DNA of 64,000 bases from Mesostigma viride (lineage: Eukaryota > Streptophyta > Mesostigmatophyceae > Mesostigmatales > Mesostigmataceae): positions 3,791,740 to 3,855,739 of the forward strand of contig RPFO01000164.1 in NCBI GenBank assembly GCA_009746045.1, given 5' to 3'. A program made the translations under genes and the position numbers. Under the pieces are notes generated by a model that worked only from the letters and a program-made list of their open reading frames with translations, had not been told where the DNA came from and searched no databases. Position 1 is the first letter of the stretch. Each line of letters opens with the position of its first letter. Shown here piece by piece: positions 1-11,350 of this stretch.

Positions 1-118
1 TGTCTTTAGCTAAAAAATTAGTACAATTTAGTAGAGCTATTCACGCCTTAAGTTGGGTTCACACTGGGTTGACCCTGAGGTCGGAACCCTCGAACCCAAC
101 TGAAGGCGTGAATGACTG
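1..118. mobile_element. Terminus of a Tc1/mariner-like element
   Basis: Positions about 40-118 form a long inverted repeat: ACGCCTTAAGTTGGGTT on one arm and AACCCAACTGAAGGCGT on the other. It ends GAATGACTG followed by TA (119-120). Read inward, the end is CAGTCATTCACGCCTTCAG, clearly related to the CAGTCATTCCCGCGTTAAG end of the element at 18733-21336. A CAGT start, a flanking TA and a terminal hairpin fit a Tc1/mariner-type non-autonomous element whose body lies before the window. No transposase is visible. Positions 121-290 hold nothing I recognise. Confidence 0.6.
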
Positions 119-523
119 TACGACTGATAGCTGCGTCTCAACGATGCTGTATCAACGGTACAACCAGAGCAGGCCAGACTTGTACATACAGTATCGTATC
201 CTTACACTGTAAAAAATCTTGCTGAAATCCAAAATGTGCATGTATGTTTGGTGAGCTGCTAGTAAGTAAGTACTTGCATGTCATGCGCATGGGCCGGCAT
301 TAATTAGGAACATAACTCCGTTGGGAGTGTATGTAGCACATATCCCAGAGAAAGGGCATATGGCATAGGACATTCTAAGCTACTTCCTGCAAGGGTGGGA
401 ATGTAAACAACACTTGCTCTAGGTGCACCAAGGGCACCTGCACCACCACGATCTATCAAGCTCAACCCAGCTAAGGGGAGCCTGTCATGGGGGCCCGGGA
501 AGATCACCATGGCTATACAAGAG

Positions 524-822
524 TGGACACGTGTGTAGTACTCCTACACACACAGATCTCGAAGGATTTGTCTAGTGCAAAATCCGAATGGCTTGCATCA
601 CTCCCCGGACAGGAGAACTTTTGCGGTTGGACTGTAGGTGTCAGCTGGCGATGCCTTAGGATCCGAGGAGATGTCCGTCCTATAGTCAGCAAAAGTTGGT
701 GCGAGAGGTCCCCAGTTCGATTCCGGCCTGGATTCCTTTGCAGATCGCGTTTTCCGCGGACCGGCACTGATCGAACGCAAATGGTTTTCACCTTTGCGGC
801 GTGCCAAATCAGAATACAAGAG
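524..822. mobile_element. SINE-like insertion with a tRNA-like B box
   Basis: The 299-bp segment interrupts a LINE 3' UTR that is continuous in sister copies, where CTATACAAGAGCTAGGGC is uninterrupted. It is flanked by the 9-bp duplication ATACAAGAG (515-523 and 814-822). It contains GGTCCCCAGTTCGATTCCGG near 703-725, resembling the T-arm/B box of a tRNA. I cannot fold a full cloverleaf, so this is a tRNA-related SINE or fragment and not a tRNA gene. Confidence 0.55.
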
Positions 823-1113
823 CTAGGGCATGGCTCCTCAACAGAGAGCGACTCTCTGCATAGGCATAGCATGGCTAGATTCTTAATGCAACATCCATGG
901 GGGGGTCCCATTATAGGCATGGCTTGGCTAAATTCTGAAGGCATCATCCATGGAGCACATATCCCCGAGCCACGAGCCACGAGGTAGCCATGGCTGACGG
1001 CGGCGCTCATAACTTTCACGTTTGAGCACCGAATTTAGCCGTGAATATCACTATCGCTTCGTCTTTCTAAGACGCACATGCTGATATAATTTTCCGAATC
1101 TATTACGCAATAT

Positions 1114-4100
1114 ATGACGAGCAAACGCCCCTCGACGCAACGCAGTTTGGCGGATGCGCTCGCCCATGACAATGCGGCAGCTGAGGCTGCCGCTTCGCCA
1201 GATCCGGCAGGCAGCGGTGACACTAGTCGTGCACTGGTGGTCGCCCAGCAACCTCCCGGCCTCAATGCCTCACCATCGGCATTGCCTGACCCTAAACGCG
1301 CCCGCTCAGCCGACAAAACTGGAGGGCCACGCTTCTCGGAACCGCGCTGTCGCGGCTCCAACCTTTCCATGTCGATGATTACGACTGGACCACCATTTCT
1401 CCGAGCGATGCTATGCATCACATCTTCTTCGGGGACTACGCCTCGCTTTACGACCTGTGCCGCCATCTCCACGCCACCGGACCCCTCCTCGTCACCGACG
1501 GCCGTCGCTGGCACAACATCAGCCAGCTGTTCGGGTGTCCCCGCCCCCAACTCCAGCACGCCGTCCTCAACTCCCTTCTCCAGCGCTCTGATGGCGAGAT
1601 CTGGGCTCCATCCATCTCCGCCCCCGCATTCCGTTCCATCCTCATGGAAGCCTTCCAGCAGCACGTGACCCCCCTTGCTGCTGACGTCGCAGCAATGGGT
1701 GGCCCGCTGGCTGCTGAACTCCCTCACCTCACCGCCACCTCCACTGCCATTTCCGCCTCCACTGCCGACATCAAAGCTCATGCAGCTCCTCGACCTCGAC
1801 CAAAGCCTTCAAGCCACCGCCACCGCCCTTGAGAGCTTGCATGACACCGCCGGCCTCACCGCCCAGGCGGTTGAAGGACATCGCCGCCCAGCCGGCGCCT
1901 GCTGGCCCGGCCGGCGATGCTCCCTCCACCTGCATGGGCGGACTTGCTTAACCCGTGTTTTTTTACAACGCGATACATCGCGTTGTAGGGTTAGAACGCG
2001 ATGTATCGCGTTGTAATCTGACACGTGGCAAACCTATTAAACATGCGATTTTTGGTCTGAAACTTTCAAGATAGGTCAGAAACATCTCATAGAATTCAAG
2101 AAAAAATCCTGGTATTTTTGGTATTTTTTTTGTGACAGCTGCAAACAAATATGTACCACTGAAATCAGGCATTTTCGCGGGACGAAGGTGAAGACGACGG
2201 CGATGGCGGCAGGTAGATCTCGCCAGTTTTCGCGCGAATTTCAGTGGCTGTTGGGTAGCACGACCATGATGATGCGTTCAAAGGTTGATAATTAGGTTTC
2301 TACGAGTTTGTTGAGGTACTGGGGCAAAGGAAACGTAGTTTTTTCCAGTTTCTCACCCAACTTTCATGCGGAAACCCTGGAAACCGGCATACATATTATT
2401 ACGTCAAGACTCGGGTCTGCTGCGGCACCATGCTTGGTATTTCCATGGTGTTTCGACTTCTTAACACATGTTTATTCATTCCGAACGCCCGGACTCTCGG
2501 CTAAACCGAGATTTGTGCAGACTTTTATCGGGTAGCTCCGGGCATGATGGTGCCTGCAAATAGGCCGTAAGGCGTGACCGTGGCTATTGCTACGGTATGC
2601 TATATTTTCCTGGAAATGGCCTCTGCCACCGGCTCAATAGTGCTTGCAGGCGTAAGTATATCGTGTTTCTACCTAGTTTCTGCCAGTTTTCCACTTATTT
2701 CTACCGACCTCTGCCCAGCCTCTCTAAGACCGCCATCCTACTCGACGTTGCTTGCATGTCAGCCATAGCAGGTTGCAGTTGTGCAGTATTTAGGTGCTGT
2801 ATACGTCGTCAAGCCGTGCATATATCGTGAGGATTGGATGTTGATGGTTTATACTGCGTTGATTGTGCAAGAAGATCAGCTGGGTGCCCATAATCATGGT
2901 GTATAATCATGTGTTGTTAGCATCTTGCCACCATTTGCTAGCATGCATTCCAGCGTCATCTTTGCCTGCATGTAAGCTCATGGATCACTCAACCTATCCA
3001 AGCCTTGCATTACACGTGCCTCTTTCTTTCAGTATTGCACGCGTTATGGAATGAAAACCCAGCACCTCCATTCCCACGAGGCATGTGCTCAACACGTTGT
3101 GAGAGTGGATGATGCTTTGGCTATGGCTGCCTGATTCAGTCATATTAGGTCATCCAGTCATGATGTTTGATGCATGTTTGATGCAGTATAACTTATACAA
3201 CACCTATTTTCAACGTTTTGACCCTCCAAGCTCACTATGGCCCCGTTTATGGGGCTCGGGTCGTTGCGTAATGTTGTCAAGGGCTCTCATGTTTCCCACT
3301 GCGTTGTACTGCGTTGTAATTGTGATGCTAATGAAAAATAGCTCCAGTGGCCCAATGGGCCTGAGTTTTGTTTCACAGAGCCTGCATATGTTGCCCATAG
3401 CTCGTGCAAGAAGCCAGATTTTTTTCATGAACCATTTGTGAATAAGCACATGACTTGTGACCTAGGGTCAAGAAATCGCGGTCATGGTCAGACCCCCCTG
3501 TATTCAAACCAGTGTATCTCTCTAATGAATAAGCATTTTGTAGGTCTGAGTAGCTCAAAAAATCCTTTGATTTATGGGCTTTCAGGAAAGTATATACATG
3601 ACCATGAAAAAAAATTTTCCTTAGGTGCTATACGCGTTCTAAAAAAAGCTTACAACGCGATATATCGCGTTCTAATTAAAAAAACACGGGTTAAGCATCA
3701 CACCACCTCCACCACCTCCACCATCACGGCACAACTCAAGCAACAAGCCCTCGACCTTTGCGAGGAAGCCGACATCACCCGGCGCAGCCACAATGTCATC
3801 GTCAAGCACTTCAACCAGCCGGCAGGTGAGACCTCCACGAGCCTTCTTGAGGCATTTAAGCGCGACATTTTTGCCCCCATGCTACTCACTGCATGGTGAG
3901 CTCCAGGGACATGTCGGCTGTCCGCCTCCCCCGCGCGCGGGGGAAGGCTGGCCCGGCACCCGTGCTCCTCACCTTTATAAGTACATGGCGGACAAGCTGG
4001 TGTTCCTTACATGCCGCAAGAAGCTCTCGAGGACTCGCTTCACGCTGGACGACGACTTGACCCTGGCCCAGCAACAGCGGCGACGCGAGCTATGGCCGAT

Positions 4101-4173
4101 CTACCTTCAGCCCCGGCAGAGCGCAAGGGGGAAGCCGGTATACTGGAGGGGGGCGGTCATCGATCCACGTTGA
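1114..4173 (+). pseudogene. LINE ORF1 (Gag-like), copy 1, frameshifted and interrupted
   Basis: ORF1 starts MTSKRPSTQRSLADAL at 1114, matching the starts of copies 3 (11350) and 5 (15683). The product should be an RNA-binding, chaperone-like LINE ORF1 protein; that role comes from family knowledge. Reading shifts frame several times: 1114-1668, then 1413-1832, then 1675 onward. The DNA element at 1952-3690 cuts it at a TTAA. After the element it resumes (KQQALDLCEEADITRR, about 3740) and ends with the family C-terminal block LDDDLTLAQQQRRRELWP near 4047-4100. Frameshifts plus the insertion make it a pseudogene. Confidence 0.7.
1952..3690. mobile_element. TTAA-flanked non-autonomous DNA element with palindromic ends (element 1)
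   Basis: 1,739 bp, flanked by TTAA (1948-1951 and 3691-3694). Inverted ends are CCCGTGTTTTTTTA on both sides. Sister ORF1 copies preserve the empty site with one TTAA (12204-12207; also near 5706, 10497 and 14822). Just inside the ends are palindromes of the type ACAACGCGATACATCGCG: two at the left (about 1966 and 1994) and one at the right (about 3652). TTAA suggests piggyBac, but a TA duplication with ends ACCCGTG...CACGGGT gives the same sequence, so the superfamily is open. No transposase ORF. Part of the interior (about 2690-2810) resembles elements 2 and 3. Confidence 0.8.
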
Positions 4174-4226
4174 CCACAAGCCCTGGCAGGCCCCCCCTCA
4201 GTGCCACCTCAGACTAGGAATATATA

Positions 4227-4391
4227 TTAAAAATATAATTACTTACAGCAGAGTGAAATCACTCAAACCAAAGCAAACGCCCAGCTATAAACCTATATAC
4301 AGAGCCATGTCAAAGCTCTATACTACGATAAGACCAATGGAAACGCCTAACGGGAGGAACCTAATAGCCCTGCTGCACCGCAAAATCAGCT
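4227..4391 (-). mobile_element. Short retroelement (SINE-like) insertion
   Basis: About 165 bp flanked by a perfect 14-bp duplication ACTAGGAATATATA (4213-4226 and 4392-4405) inside the 3' UTR of LINE copy 1. There are no inverted ends. One side is A/T-rich (TTAAAAATATAATTA at the left edge), as expected for the tail of a minus-strand SINE or a very short 5'-truncated LINE. No coding content. Confidence 0.5.
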
Positions 4392-4936
4392 ACTAGGAAT
4401 ATATATACCAGTAGTGTAGATTAGTCAGGCTTAGCCTAGCATGTGGCCCACGCGCATGTGCGCCCATAATGGCCCCCATGGATGATGCCTTCAGAATTTA
4501 GCCAAGCCCTGCCTATAATGGGACCCGCAAGGATGTCGCATTTAGAATTTAGCCATGCTATGCCATGCAGAGAGATGCTCTCTGTCGAGAAGCCATGCCC
4601 TAGCTCTTGTATAGCCATGCATGATGATCTTCCCCCACATGACATGCTCCCCCTTAGCTGGGCATAGCGTGATAGATCATGAGGGTGCAGGTGCCCTGGT
4701 GCACCTAGAGCAAGGGTAGCTTACATTCCCACCCTCACTATTAATCTAGGCTTGCAGGAAGTAGCCTAGATTAATTAATGTATTATAGGCCATCTGCCCC
4801 TTCTCAAGGGCTATATGTGCTACAGATACTCCCAACGGAGTTATGTTCCTAATTAATTAATTAATCCATGGGGGCCATTATGGGCGCACATGCGGGTAGG
4901 CCGCATGCTAGGCTAGGCCTGCATGACTAATCTACA

Positions 4937-5777
4937 CTACTGGTATATATTCCCTAGACTGAGGTTGCTGGGCTGGCAGGATCGAGGTGCCTGGTAGGGC
5001 TTATGGTCAACGTGGATGACCGCCCCTCTCCAGTGTACCGGCTTCGATCCCCCCTGCGCTCTGCGGCATGCCGGAGCTGAAGGTAGGTCGGCCATAGCTT
5101 GCGTCGCCGCTGTTGCTGGGCCAGGGTCAAGTCGTCGTCCATCGTGAAGCGAGTCCGCGAGAGCTTCTTGCGGCATTTAAGGACCGACAGCTTGCATGTC
5201 CGCCATGTACTAAAGGTGAGGAGCACGGGTGCCGGGCCAGCCTAGCTTACCCGGCCGCGCGCGGGGGAGGCGGACAGCCGACATGTCCAGCTCACCATGC
5301 AGTGAGTAGCATGGGGGCAAACCCATCTAGTGCTTAACGGTTGGGGGATGATGCAGACGGTATTTCTTCAAACTTTTGTGTAATTATTTTTCTAATGAGA
5401 TTAGCATAGTACTCCGTGGAGTGCCTTTGTGCATGACACGCAAGTATACTTACTTAATTACTTAACTTATATGGGCCGGGGCAAGAATTTCGCGCTTAAA
5501 TGCCGTGAGAACTGAGAAGAGTCGTCGAGGTCTCGTCTGCCGGCTGGTCGAAGTGCTTGACGATGACATTGTGCCAGCTGCGCTTGGTGATGTCGGCCTC
5601 CTCACGAAGGTCGAGTGCTTGTTGCTTGAGCAGTTGAGCTGTGCATGCCGCGATGGTGGAGGTGGTCACCACCTCCAGTGGAGGTGGTGGAGGTGGTGTG
5701 GTGCTTAAGCAGGTCCGCCCAGGTGGAGCTAGGGAGCATCGCTGGCCGGGCCAGCAGATGCCTGGCTGCATGGGCAT
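4937..5777 (-). pseudogene. LINE ORF1 fragment, copy 2
   Basis: Minus-strand remnant of the same Gag-like ORF1. Around 5777-5496 it reads KQQALDLREEADITKR. From 5226 it reads LSVLKCRKKLSRTRFT followed by the C-terminal block MDDDLTLAQQQRRRKLWP. The two parts are separated by a 157-bp insertion (5321-5477) and lie in different frames. The N-terminal half is absent because the LINE copy is 5'-truncated at 5792. Non-functional. Confidence 0.65.
5321..5477. mobile_element. Small MITE-like insertion in ORF1 copy 2
   Basis: 157 bp absent from the equivalent place in copy 4 (ATGGGGGCAAAAATGTCGCG, about 12020). It is flanked by the 7-bp direct repeat GGGGCAA (5314-5320 and 5478-5484). A stretch near 5430-5460 (GCATGACACGCAAGTATACT) resembles the reverse complement of 262-285, so a related sequence lies near the window start. 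Superfamily not determined. Confidence 0.45.
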
Positions 5778-5809
5778 GCAGCGATGTCCTTTGGGCCGGC
5801 ATTCATTAA

Positions 5810-7528
5810 CACGTCGTCTGTAGCCACACCTATTTTTAGGACTGAGTTCAACTCAGTCCTAAATTTAGGACTGAGATTTGGGGTTTCGTAGAAAATTTGC
5901 CCCGATCGGAAGGTTTGTCAAAAAAACTCCCTCAAAATTTATTCAAATACTACGTGAAAAGATCTTTCTTGGACATATTTTTGCGATTTTTTTGGATTTG
6001 GTATGAGCGGCTAAATGTACGGTCAAAGAACAGGTGGTAAGGGTACTTTTCCACGTGAAACGTGTGTTCCGGAAATGCACGACCTAGCCATGGCGGCTTG
6101 CGCCCATGCATGCAGTTTACGTTTTCCGACGATATAGCTGGCCAAACTCAGGAAATAGTTTTTATATATCATAGAGATGATACAAGTCAATTTTCAGCTC
6201 GCGGAAATGCGATTTACTAGGTGTCGGCACCGTTCTTGCTGGAAAAAGCTGCGATCAGGCAGGCCGACGGAATTGATTACTACAACTGCTTTCCGGCGCA
6301 AGTCAAAGGGTTTATAGGTTTCTTTCTACTTGTTATCATGCATGGTCATAGAATTGACTTAGTGGCAGTATAGATTTGATGATTTCGACCACTCTGTCAC
6401 TTCATGGTGTGTGTGCCTCAAAGTGCCACTTTTGCGGGCACCGCCTGGGCCAAGGTAACGCCAGCCATGCAAGGTAAAGCCGGAATATCGTTGTCTCATC
6501 ATTTCTTGATGTTCTTACATGAGTTTAAGCTTGCGAGGTGTTGCCAGTTTCGAGTCTTGATGCTCTTTCTTGACCGTTGCCTGCCCCTCTCCAAAACCCC
6601 CTTTTTAGATGATGTTGCCAGGCATTTGCCTTGCCCTGGTGTAGTTGTGCAGGTTTTTAGGCGCTGTATGGGTTTAAACACCTTCATAGATGTTAGTTGT
6701 TCTTTTGCTACGTTCATACTGCATAATTGTGTGGCCATGGGCCTCGTCAAGGGTGCTTTCAAGCTTATATGGGTGAGTGAAAGATCTTGGTGGTAAACCA
6801 CTGTCATCATGTGCCAGCAAGTATGTTGGCCATGCCATGGCAAGGCAAAACAGTTTCATCCATGTCCATTCTTGTTAGAGACACTTGAAATATGCTTAAC
6901 CTGCCCAATACATTCGTGGTTAACACACAAAAAAAACCCTTTCGTGGGTAGGTATCCAAACCCATTCCCTACGTGCTTGCATAGGCTCTCACACATTATA
7001 AGGTATAATATAACTGCAATATGATGATGCAAGCATGTTGTCCTATTATGCTGGAAGGGAAATGAGTTGATTGGCATGGTTGGTGGCCACGGTGGTGTGT
7101 AGTACGACCTCACTCCCATGCTAGCATTTTGTTACCAAGGCCCAGTCCAATTTATAGGACTGGCAGTGTTTTGCATGTTTCAGGCAGTGCCAGTGGCCGA
7201 ATTGAGTCCAGTTTTTTTCCACAGTTCAAGAACTCTAATATCTACACGCCTATGATTTTTAATAGTGAATATGGATTTTATTGGATTTTACACACTCGTG
7301 CTTCCACAGAAAATTCCAAAATCGCGAGTAAGGGTTGAGAGTCATGTATAATTTTACATGATTTGGTCAACATATGATTTTTTAAGCACATGCCCAAGCA
7401 TTAGCATGATATTGAGTGCTATGATGCATATCAAATATATGGGGTACCCCCCTACCCTTACCGCCACATGATCTCAAAGATGGTATACTCAGTCCTATTT
7501 TTAGGACTGAGTTTCTACAGGGGACGTG
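5810..7528. mobile_element. TTAA-flanked non-autonomous DNA element with palindromic ends (element 2)
   Basis: 1,719 bp, flanked by TTAA (5806-5809 and 7529-7532). Inverted ends are CACGTCGTCTGTAG on the left and CACGTCCCCTGTAG on the right, reverse complemented. Subterminal palindromes are built on AGGACTGAGT/ACTCAGTCCT (about 5837-5873 and 7488-7512). There is no transposase. From about 6010 to 7070 the interior is colinear with the reverse complement of about 21060-20010 in element 3. Both carry CGCCTGGGCCAAGGTAACGC, with matching spacing to the neighbouring blocks. As with element 1, TTAA versus TA duplication cannot be separated. Confidence 0.75.
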
Positions 7529-8370
7529 TTAATAAATTAATTAGAAACATAACTCCGTTGGGAGTACATGTAGCACACATCCCGGAGAAGGGGTATATGG
7601 CTTTTGAATACATTCTGGGCTACTTCCTGCAAGAGTGGAATGTACATAAGCAACACTTGCTCTAGGTGCCTCAAGCCGCAAGGGCACCGGCACCGCCATG
7701 CTGTTTCGGGTTCAATTACCCAACTAAGGGGATCCCGGCACGCGGGAGGAAGATCATCATGGCTATACAAGGGCTAGGGCATGGCTTCTCAACAGAGAGC
7801 ATCTCTCTGCATAGGCATAGGCCATTAATTAATTAATTAATTATCAACATCACTCCGTTGGGAGTAGATGTAGCACATAGCCCTGAGAAGGGGCATATGG
7901 CTTTTAATACATTCTAGGCTACTTCATGCAGGGGTGGGAATGTAAGCTACCCCTGCTCTAGGTGCACCAGGGCACCCGCACCCTCAGGGTCTATCACGCT
8001 ATGCCCGGGTAAGGGGGGAGCATGCCTGTGAGGGGGAAGATCATCATGGCTATACAAAAACTAGAGCGTGGCATCTCAGCAGAGAGCAGCTCTCTGCATG
8101 GGCACAGCATTACTAAATAAAACTAGGCATCGTCTGGAGTGTGGCTCATCATAGGCACACATGTACATGACTAAAAAGGCTAGGCCTAAGCTGGTAGAGT
8201 GCCTGTAGTAGGCGGGCATGTACAAGGCCACTGTCTAACTATTCTACACTACTGCTGTATTCCCCTAGGCTGGGGCTGGAGTTGCTGGGGCCGCGGTGGT
8301 CGAGGGGGTCGCTTGCCAGGGCTTGTGGCCGACGTAGATGGCCGCCCCCTTCCAGTACACCGGCTGGCCC

Positions 8371-10064
8371 CAGCGTACGCCAATACGCCGTATAATACGG
8401 TAAATACGCCGTATTATACAATACGGCGAGGTTTGGCGTACTAACGTACTAGAAATACGCCGTATTGCGTTCTCAACGCAAATACGGCGCATAATACGTA
8501 TTTTTCGCGTATTATACGGCGCCCGGCTCCGGAATTTGGCGCCAGAGCTAGTTTTGGCGTTGCTGACCTAGGCAGGTACGCAGCCTGAACCGTACTTGGG
8601 GAGTACGGGCCTACGGTTGGTCCCGCTTGTCATCTCTGCCAGTTGACGGCGTGGGTAAACGATGGCAAAACGAGACCGACTTGCATAAATATGATAGTTG
8701 ACCTCCGCGGCCATGGAGGTGCAGAAATCTGACTGGTATGGGAGCATGGCTTGACATTTTGAACTGCAATTTTGCAGGCATGATCCATAGGTCCTAAACA
8801 GCGTATATCATTGGCAGGCAACGCCTGGGTGTGCGCAGATATGTCTCGACCCTATGCTCGGTGCAGCAACCTCGTTTGATCAGCGACCAGGTCGGTCGCC
8901 GTGCATGTGCTAACTGTTACTAGGCGGGAAATAAGTCGATACGTTTGTACGCGGATAGATGTGTAAAATATATTGCTGACATGTTTTATTGGCGACGACG
9001 GCCAGGAAAGCGGCTCGCAGCTACATCGATGAGGTGGGCATCCGGCTAGCTCCAGCAAGGAAGGTAATTAATCTGCGGTTTTGATCTGGTATGTGCTATC
9101 CTGTTCACGTTTTATTGCATACTGTATCAAGGTTTTGGGTCGAATCGTATACCTATCAATAAGTTCATGGTTGTAATAAGGAATTAGTTCAATTAGCAAT
9201 CTATATACCATGCAGTGGATGAGTATCACACTTCATGACCTTTATGTAAACAACAAACTGTCGACACCCCCTAGGGCTCCCCCAGAATAGATTCTAGCCA
9301 GCTGTCTAGAAGAGGGCAATCGACATAGCTTTTACATTATAGCATGACTTGCCATGTATTTCTCGAGCATAGTATACTGATCTAGCCCCAACGGCTTAGA
9401 GTAGCCCCAACGGTTTAGAGTGGCATGAACGCAATCACATTAGCCCAGCCATGGCTCAGCGTGGCCATTTGCTTATGCCTTAGCAGACGCCCGTTGAGCC
9501 CTCTTCACCTTTCTTGTACAGCATCAGCTATGCTTCAGCCTACCTCTGGTATCGTTAATAATGGTTGTCCCACAGTGATGCGCCCCGGCCCCGTGATGTG
9601 GATAGAGCGCTCGATGTGGCCTGCCCACCGACTGGTGGGCGGTGGCAGTGAGAGAAGCTAGGGCGCCCTCCCTCCCTCTCATTGTGTACAGGGGTTGAAG
9701 GTTCCTCTACTTTGTATTGGCACCCACGTGACGCAGTCACGTGATAATTAACTAATTAATTAATTAATTACACTTCATACAATTGATGAGACAACCAAGT
9801 GAGTGTCAAACGGCTACCGGCGACCTCTACGTGCATTGTATTGTTTTTCATCAAGATTGAGACATTAGCTAGAGTTTTTGAGAGGCACGCCCATGGGATA
9901 AACACCTTAGAATATTTTATCCTAATTGAAAATCCACTTTTCCGGTCAAAAAACCACTTTTTTTTTTTTTGGCGTATAATACGCGTATAATACGCGTATA
10001 ATACGGCAATACGCAATACGCCGAGGTTTTGCCGTATTGCCGTATTGCCGTACTGGCTCACACT
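8371..10064. mobile_element. Non-autonomous DNA element with AATACG-rich ends
   Basis: 1,694 bp inserted in ORF1 of LINE copy 3. The target GGCTGGCCC occurs on both sides (8362-8370 and 10065-10073) and once in the empty site of copy 5 (about 14381). The ends are packed with short palindromic repeats such as AATACGCCGTATTATAC. The left end starts CAGCGTACGCCAATACG and the right end, reverse complemented, contains CAGTACGGCAATACGG. A 9-bp duplication would fit Mutator-like elements, whereas a CAG start fits hAT, so the superfamily is undecided. No transposase ORF. Confidence 0.65.
9645..9740 (+). repeat. Dispersed repeat, second copy at 63292-63385
   Basis: Contains GCTAGGGCGCCCTCCCT, then TTGTGTACAGG, then TATTGGCACCCACGTGACGC. 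The same blocks occur in the same order and orientation at about 63297-63385, in intron 7 of the importin gene. The two copies differ by scattered substitutions. No ends or TSD were identified. Confidence 0.55.
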
Positions 10065-11350
10065 GGCTGGCCCGCCTTGGTCTGCCGGAGCTGGGTGTAG
10101 GTCGGCCATAGCTCCCGTCGCCGTTGTTGCTGGGCCAGGGTCAAGTCGTCGTCCACGGTGAAGGGAGTATTCGCGAGCCGCTTGCGGCGTCTGAGAAACG
10201 AAAGCTTGTCCGCTGGGCTATCAAAGATGAGAAGAAGCGGAGGCGCCCCTGCCTTACCCCGCGCGCGGGGGAGGCGGTGGGCGGTCAGCTTGATCTCACC
10301 AAGAAGGCCCATGCGTGCAAGGATTTTGCTCTCAAACGCACGTGCAAGCTTCTCGGAATTCTCACCTTCTTCCATGTCCAAGTTCTTGAGTATGGCGTTG
10401 AGGCTGCGCTTGGCGAGCTCGGCCTCCTCGCGGAGGTCAAGCGTCTGCCGCTGGAGCTGGGCTGCGACGGCGGAGGTGGTGGAGGTGGTATGTTGCTTAA
10501 GCATGTCCGCCCAGGTCGTGATGGGAGGAGCATCGCCGGCCGGGCCAGCCGAGGCTGGCTTGGCGGCAATGTCCTTCACTGCCTGGGCGGTGAGGCCTGC
10601 CGTGTTCTGCAAGACCTCGATAGCGATTGCATTATCCTTGAGGCGCTGGTCGATGTCGCGGAGCTGGGCGGTGATGGAGTCGGTGGAGGCGGAGGGGGGG
10701 GGGGTGGAGGCGAGGAGGGTGGCGGTGGCGGTGGGGATGGTGGGAAGCTCAGCAGCCAGCGTGCCACCAATTGCCGCCACATCTGCGGCAAGAGGGGTCA
10801 CGTGCTGCTCGAAAGCTTCCTTGAGGAGGGTGCGGATGGTGGCTTCGGTGGGGAAGGTGGAGGGGGGCGGTTTGGGAGCCCAGATCTCGGCTTCGGAGCG
10901 TCCAACAAGGGAGCAGAGGGCGAAGCGTTGGAGCTTGGGGCGACTCATGCGGGGAAGGACGGGGAGAGTCTCGGCGGGGTCGACAAGCTGGCCATTACCA
11001 GGCCCGCGGCCGCGGTTGTGGGACGTGAGGTACACGCACAGGGCTAGAAGCGAGGCGTGATTGCCGTGAAACACGTCTTCCATGAACCGACTGGGGCTGC
11101 GTTGCCAGAAGCCGGAGCTGTTGACGTCGAAGGAGGTCTCTTCCCAGGGCGGCTCAGCAGAGCGACTGCGCTTAGGATCAGGCGATGTAGATGGCGAGGC
11201 AAGCCCGGAAGGCTGGGCGAGCACCAGTGCACGACGAGTGTCACCGTTGCCATCTGGGCCGGTGGGCGAAGCTGCAGCCGAAGCTGCAGGCGTATTTTCA
11301 TTGCCGAGCGCAGCCGCCAGGCTGCGTTGCGTCGAGAGGCGTTTGCTCAT
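10058..11350 (-). CDS. LINE ORF1 (Gag-like) protein, copy 3, C-terminus cut by insertion
   Basis: Open for 430 codons from MSKRLSTQRSLAAALG at 11350. It is a Gag-like LINE ORF1 protein expected to bind element RNA; that role is family knowledge. Visible parts are a basic N-terminus, a Pro/Ser/Ala-rich segment (residues about 20-75), a helical middle (LKEAFEQHVTPLAADVAAIG), a Thr/Ser-rich stretch, a probable coiled coil (LREEAELAKRSLNAILKNLD), and a C-terminal domain ending in VDDDLTLAQQQRRRELWP. The stop lies inside the DNA element inserted at 10064. The natural C-terminus (YWKGAAIYVGHKPWQ) is found at 8265-8370, on the far side of that element. Confidence 0.7.
   Translation of the reverse strand: MSKRLSTQRSLAAALGNENTPAASAAASPTGPDGNGDTRRALVLAQPSGLASPSTSPDPKRSRSAEPPWEETSFDVNSSGFWQRSPSRFMEDVFHGNHASLLALCVYLTSHNRGRGPGNGQLVDPAETLPVLPRMSRPKLQRFALCSLVGRSEAEIWAPKPPPSTFPTEATIRTLLKEAFEQHVTPLAADVAAIGGTLAAELPTIPTATATLLASTPPPSASTDSITAQLRDIDQRLKDNAIAIEVLQNTAGLTAQAVKDIAAKPASAGPAGDAPPITTWADMLKQHTTSTTSAVAAQLQRQTLDLREEAELAKRSLNAILKNLDMEEGENSEKLARAFESKILARMGLLGEIKLTAHRLPRARGKAGAPPLLLIFDSPADKLSFLRRRKRLANTPFTVDDDLTLAQQQRRRELWPTYTQLRQTKAGQPV

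Larger units (their letters stand above)
954..4863 (+). mobile_element. LINE copy 1, nested in copy 2
   Basis: Plus-strand copy flanked by the 8-bp duplication ATCCATGG (946-953 and 4864-4871). It runs from a 5' UTR (CGAGCCACGAGCCACG, about 971), shared with copies 3 and 5, through a frameshifted ORF1. The 3' UTR ends ACTCCCAACGGAGTTATGTT followed by a TTAATTAATTAA tail. Sister 3' UTRs lack this block at the same place (compare 11600-11630), which proves insertion into copy 2. It is itself interrupted by a 1.74-kb DNA element (1952-3690) and a 179-bp retroelement (4227-4405). No ORF2 is present between ORF1 and the tail, so the copy is non-autonomous. Confidence 0.75.
302..5792 (-). mobile_element. 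LINE copy 2, 5'-truncated, carrying nested insertions
   Basis: Minus-strand non-LTR retrotransposon copy flanked by the 11-bp duplication GGGCCGGCATT (291-301 and 5793-5803). Its 3' end is at about 302, with a short TTAATTA tail and the family 3'-terminal motif ACTCCCAACGGAGTTATGTT read on the minus strand. The 3' UTR covers 302-953, is interrupted by LINE copy 1 (954-4863), and resumes at 4872 into a damaged ORF1 (about 4937-5777). The 5' part of ORF1 is missing, as expected from incomplete target-primed reverse transcription. A SINE-like insertion (524-822) and a small MITE (5321-5477) lie inside it. Confidence 0.75.

Noticed and set aside
690-760. tRNA gene
   Set aside because: Only the T-arm/B-box part fits; no acceptor stem pairs, and the segment lies inside a TSD-flanked insertion.
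10124-11060. Long plus-strand frames of about 300 codons with Gly-rich runs
   Set aside because: They are shadows of the minus-strand LINE ORF1 in a GC-rich segment; only the minus strand shows family motifs shared by five copies.
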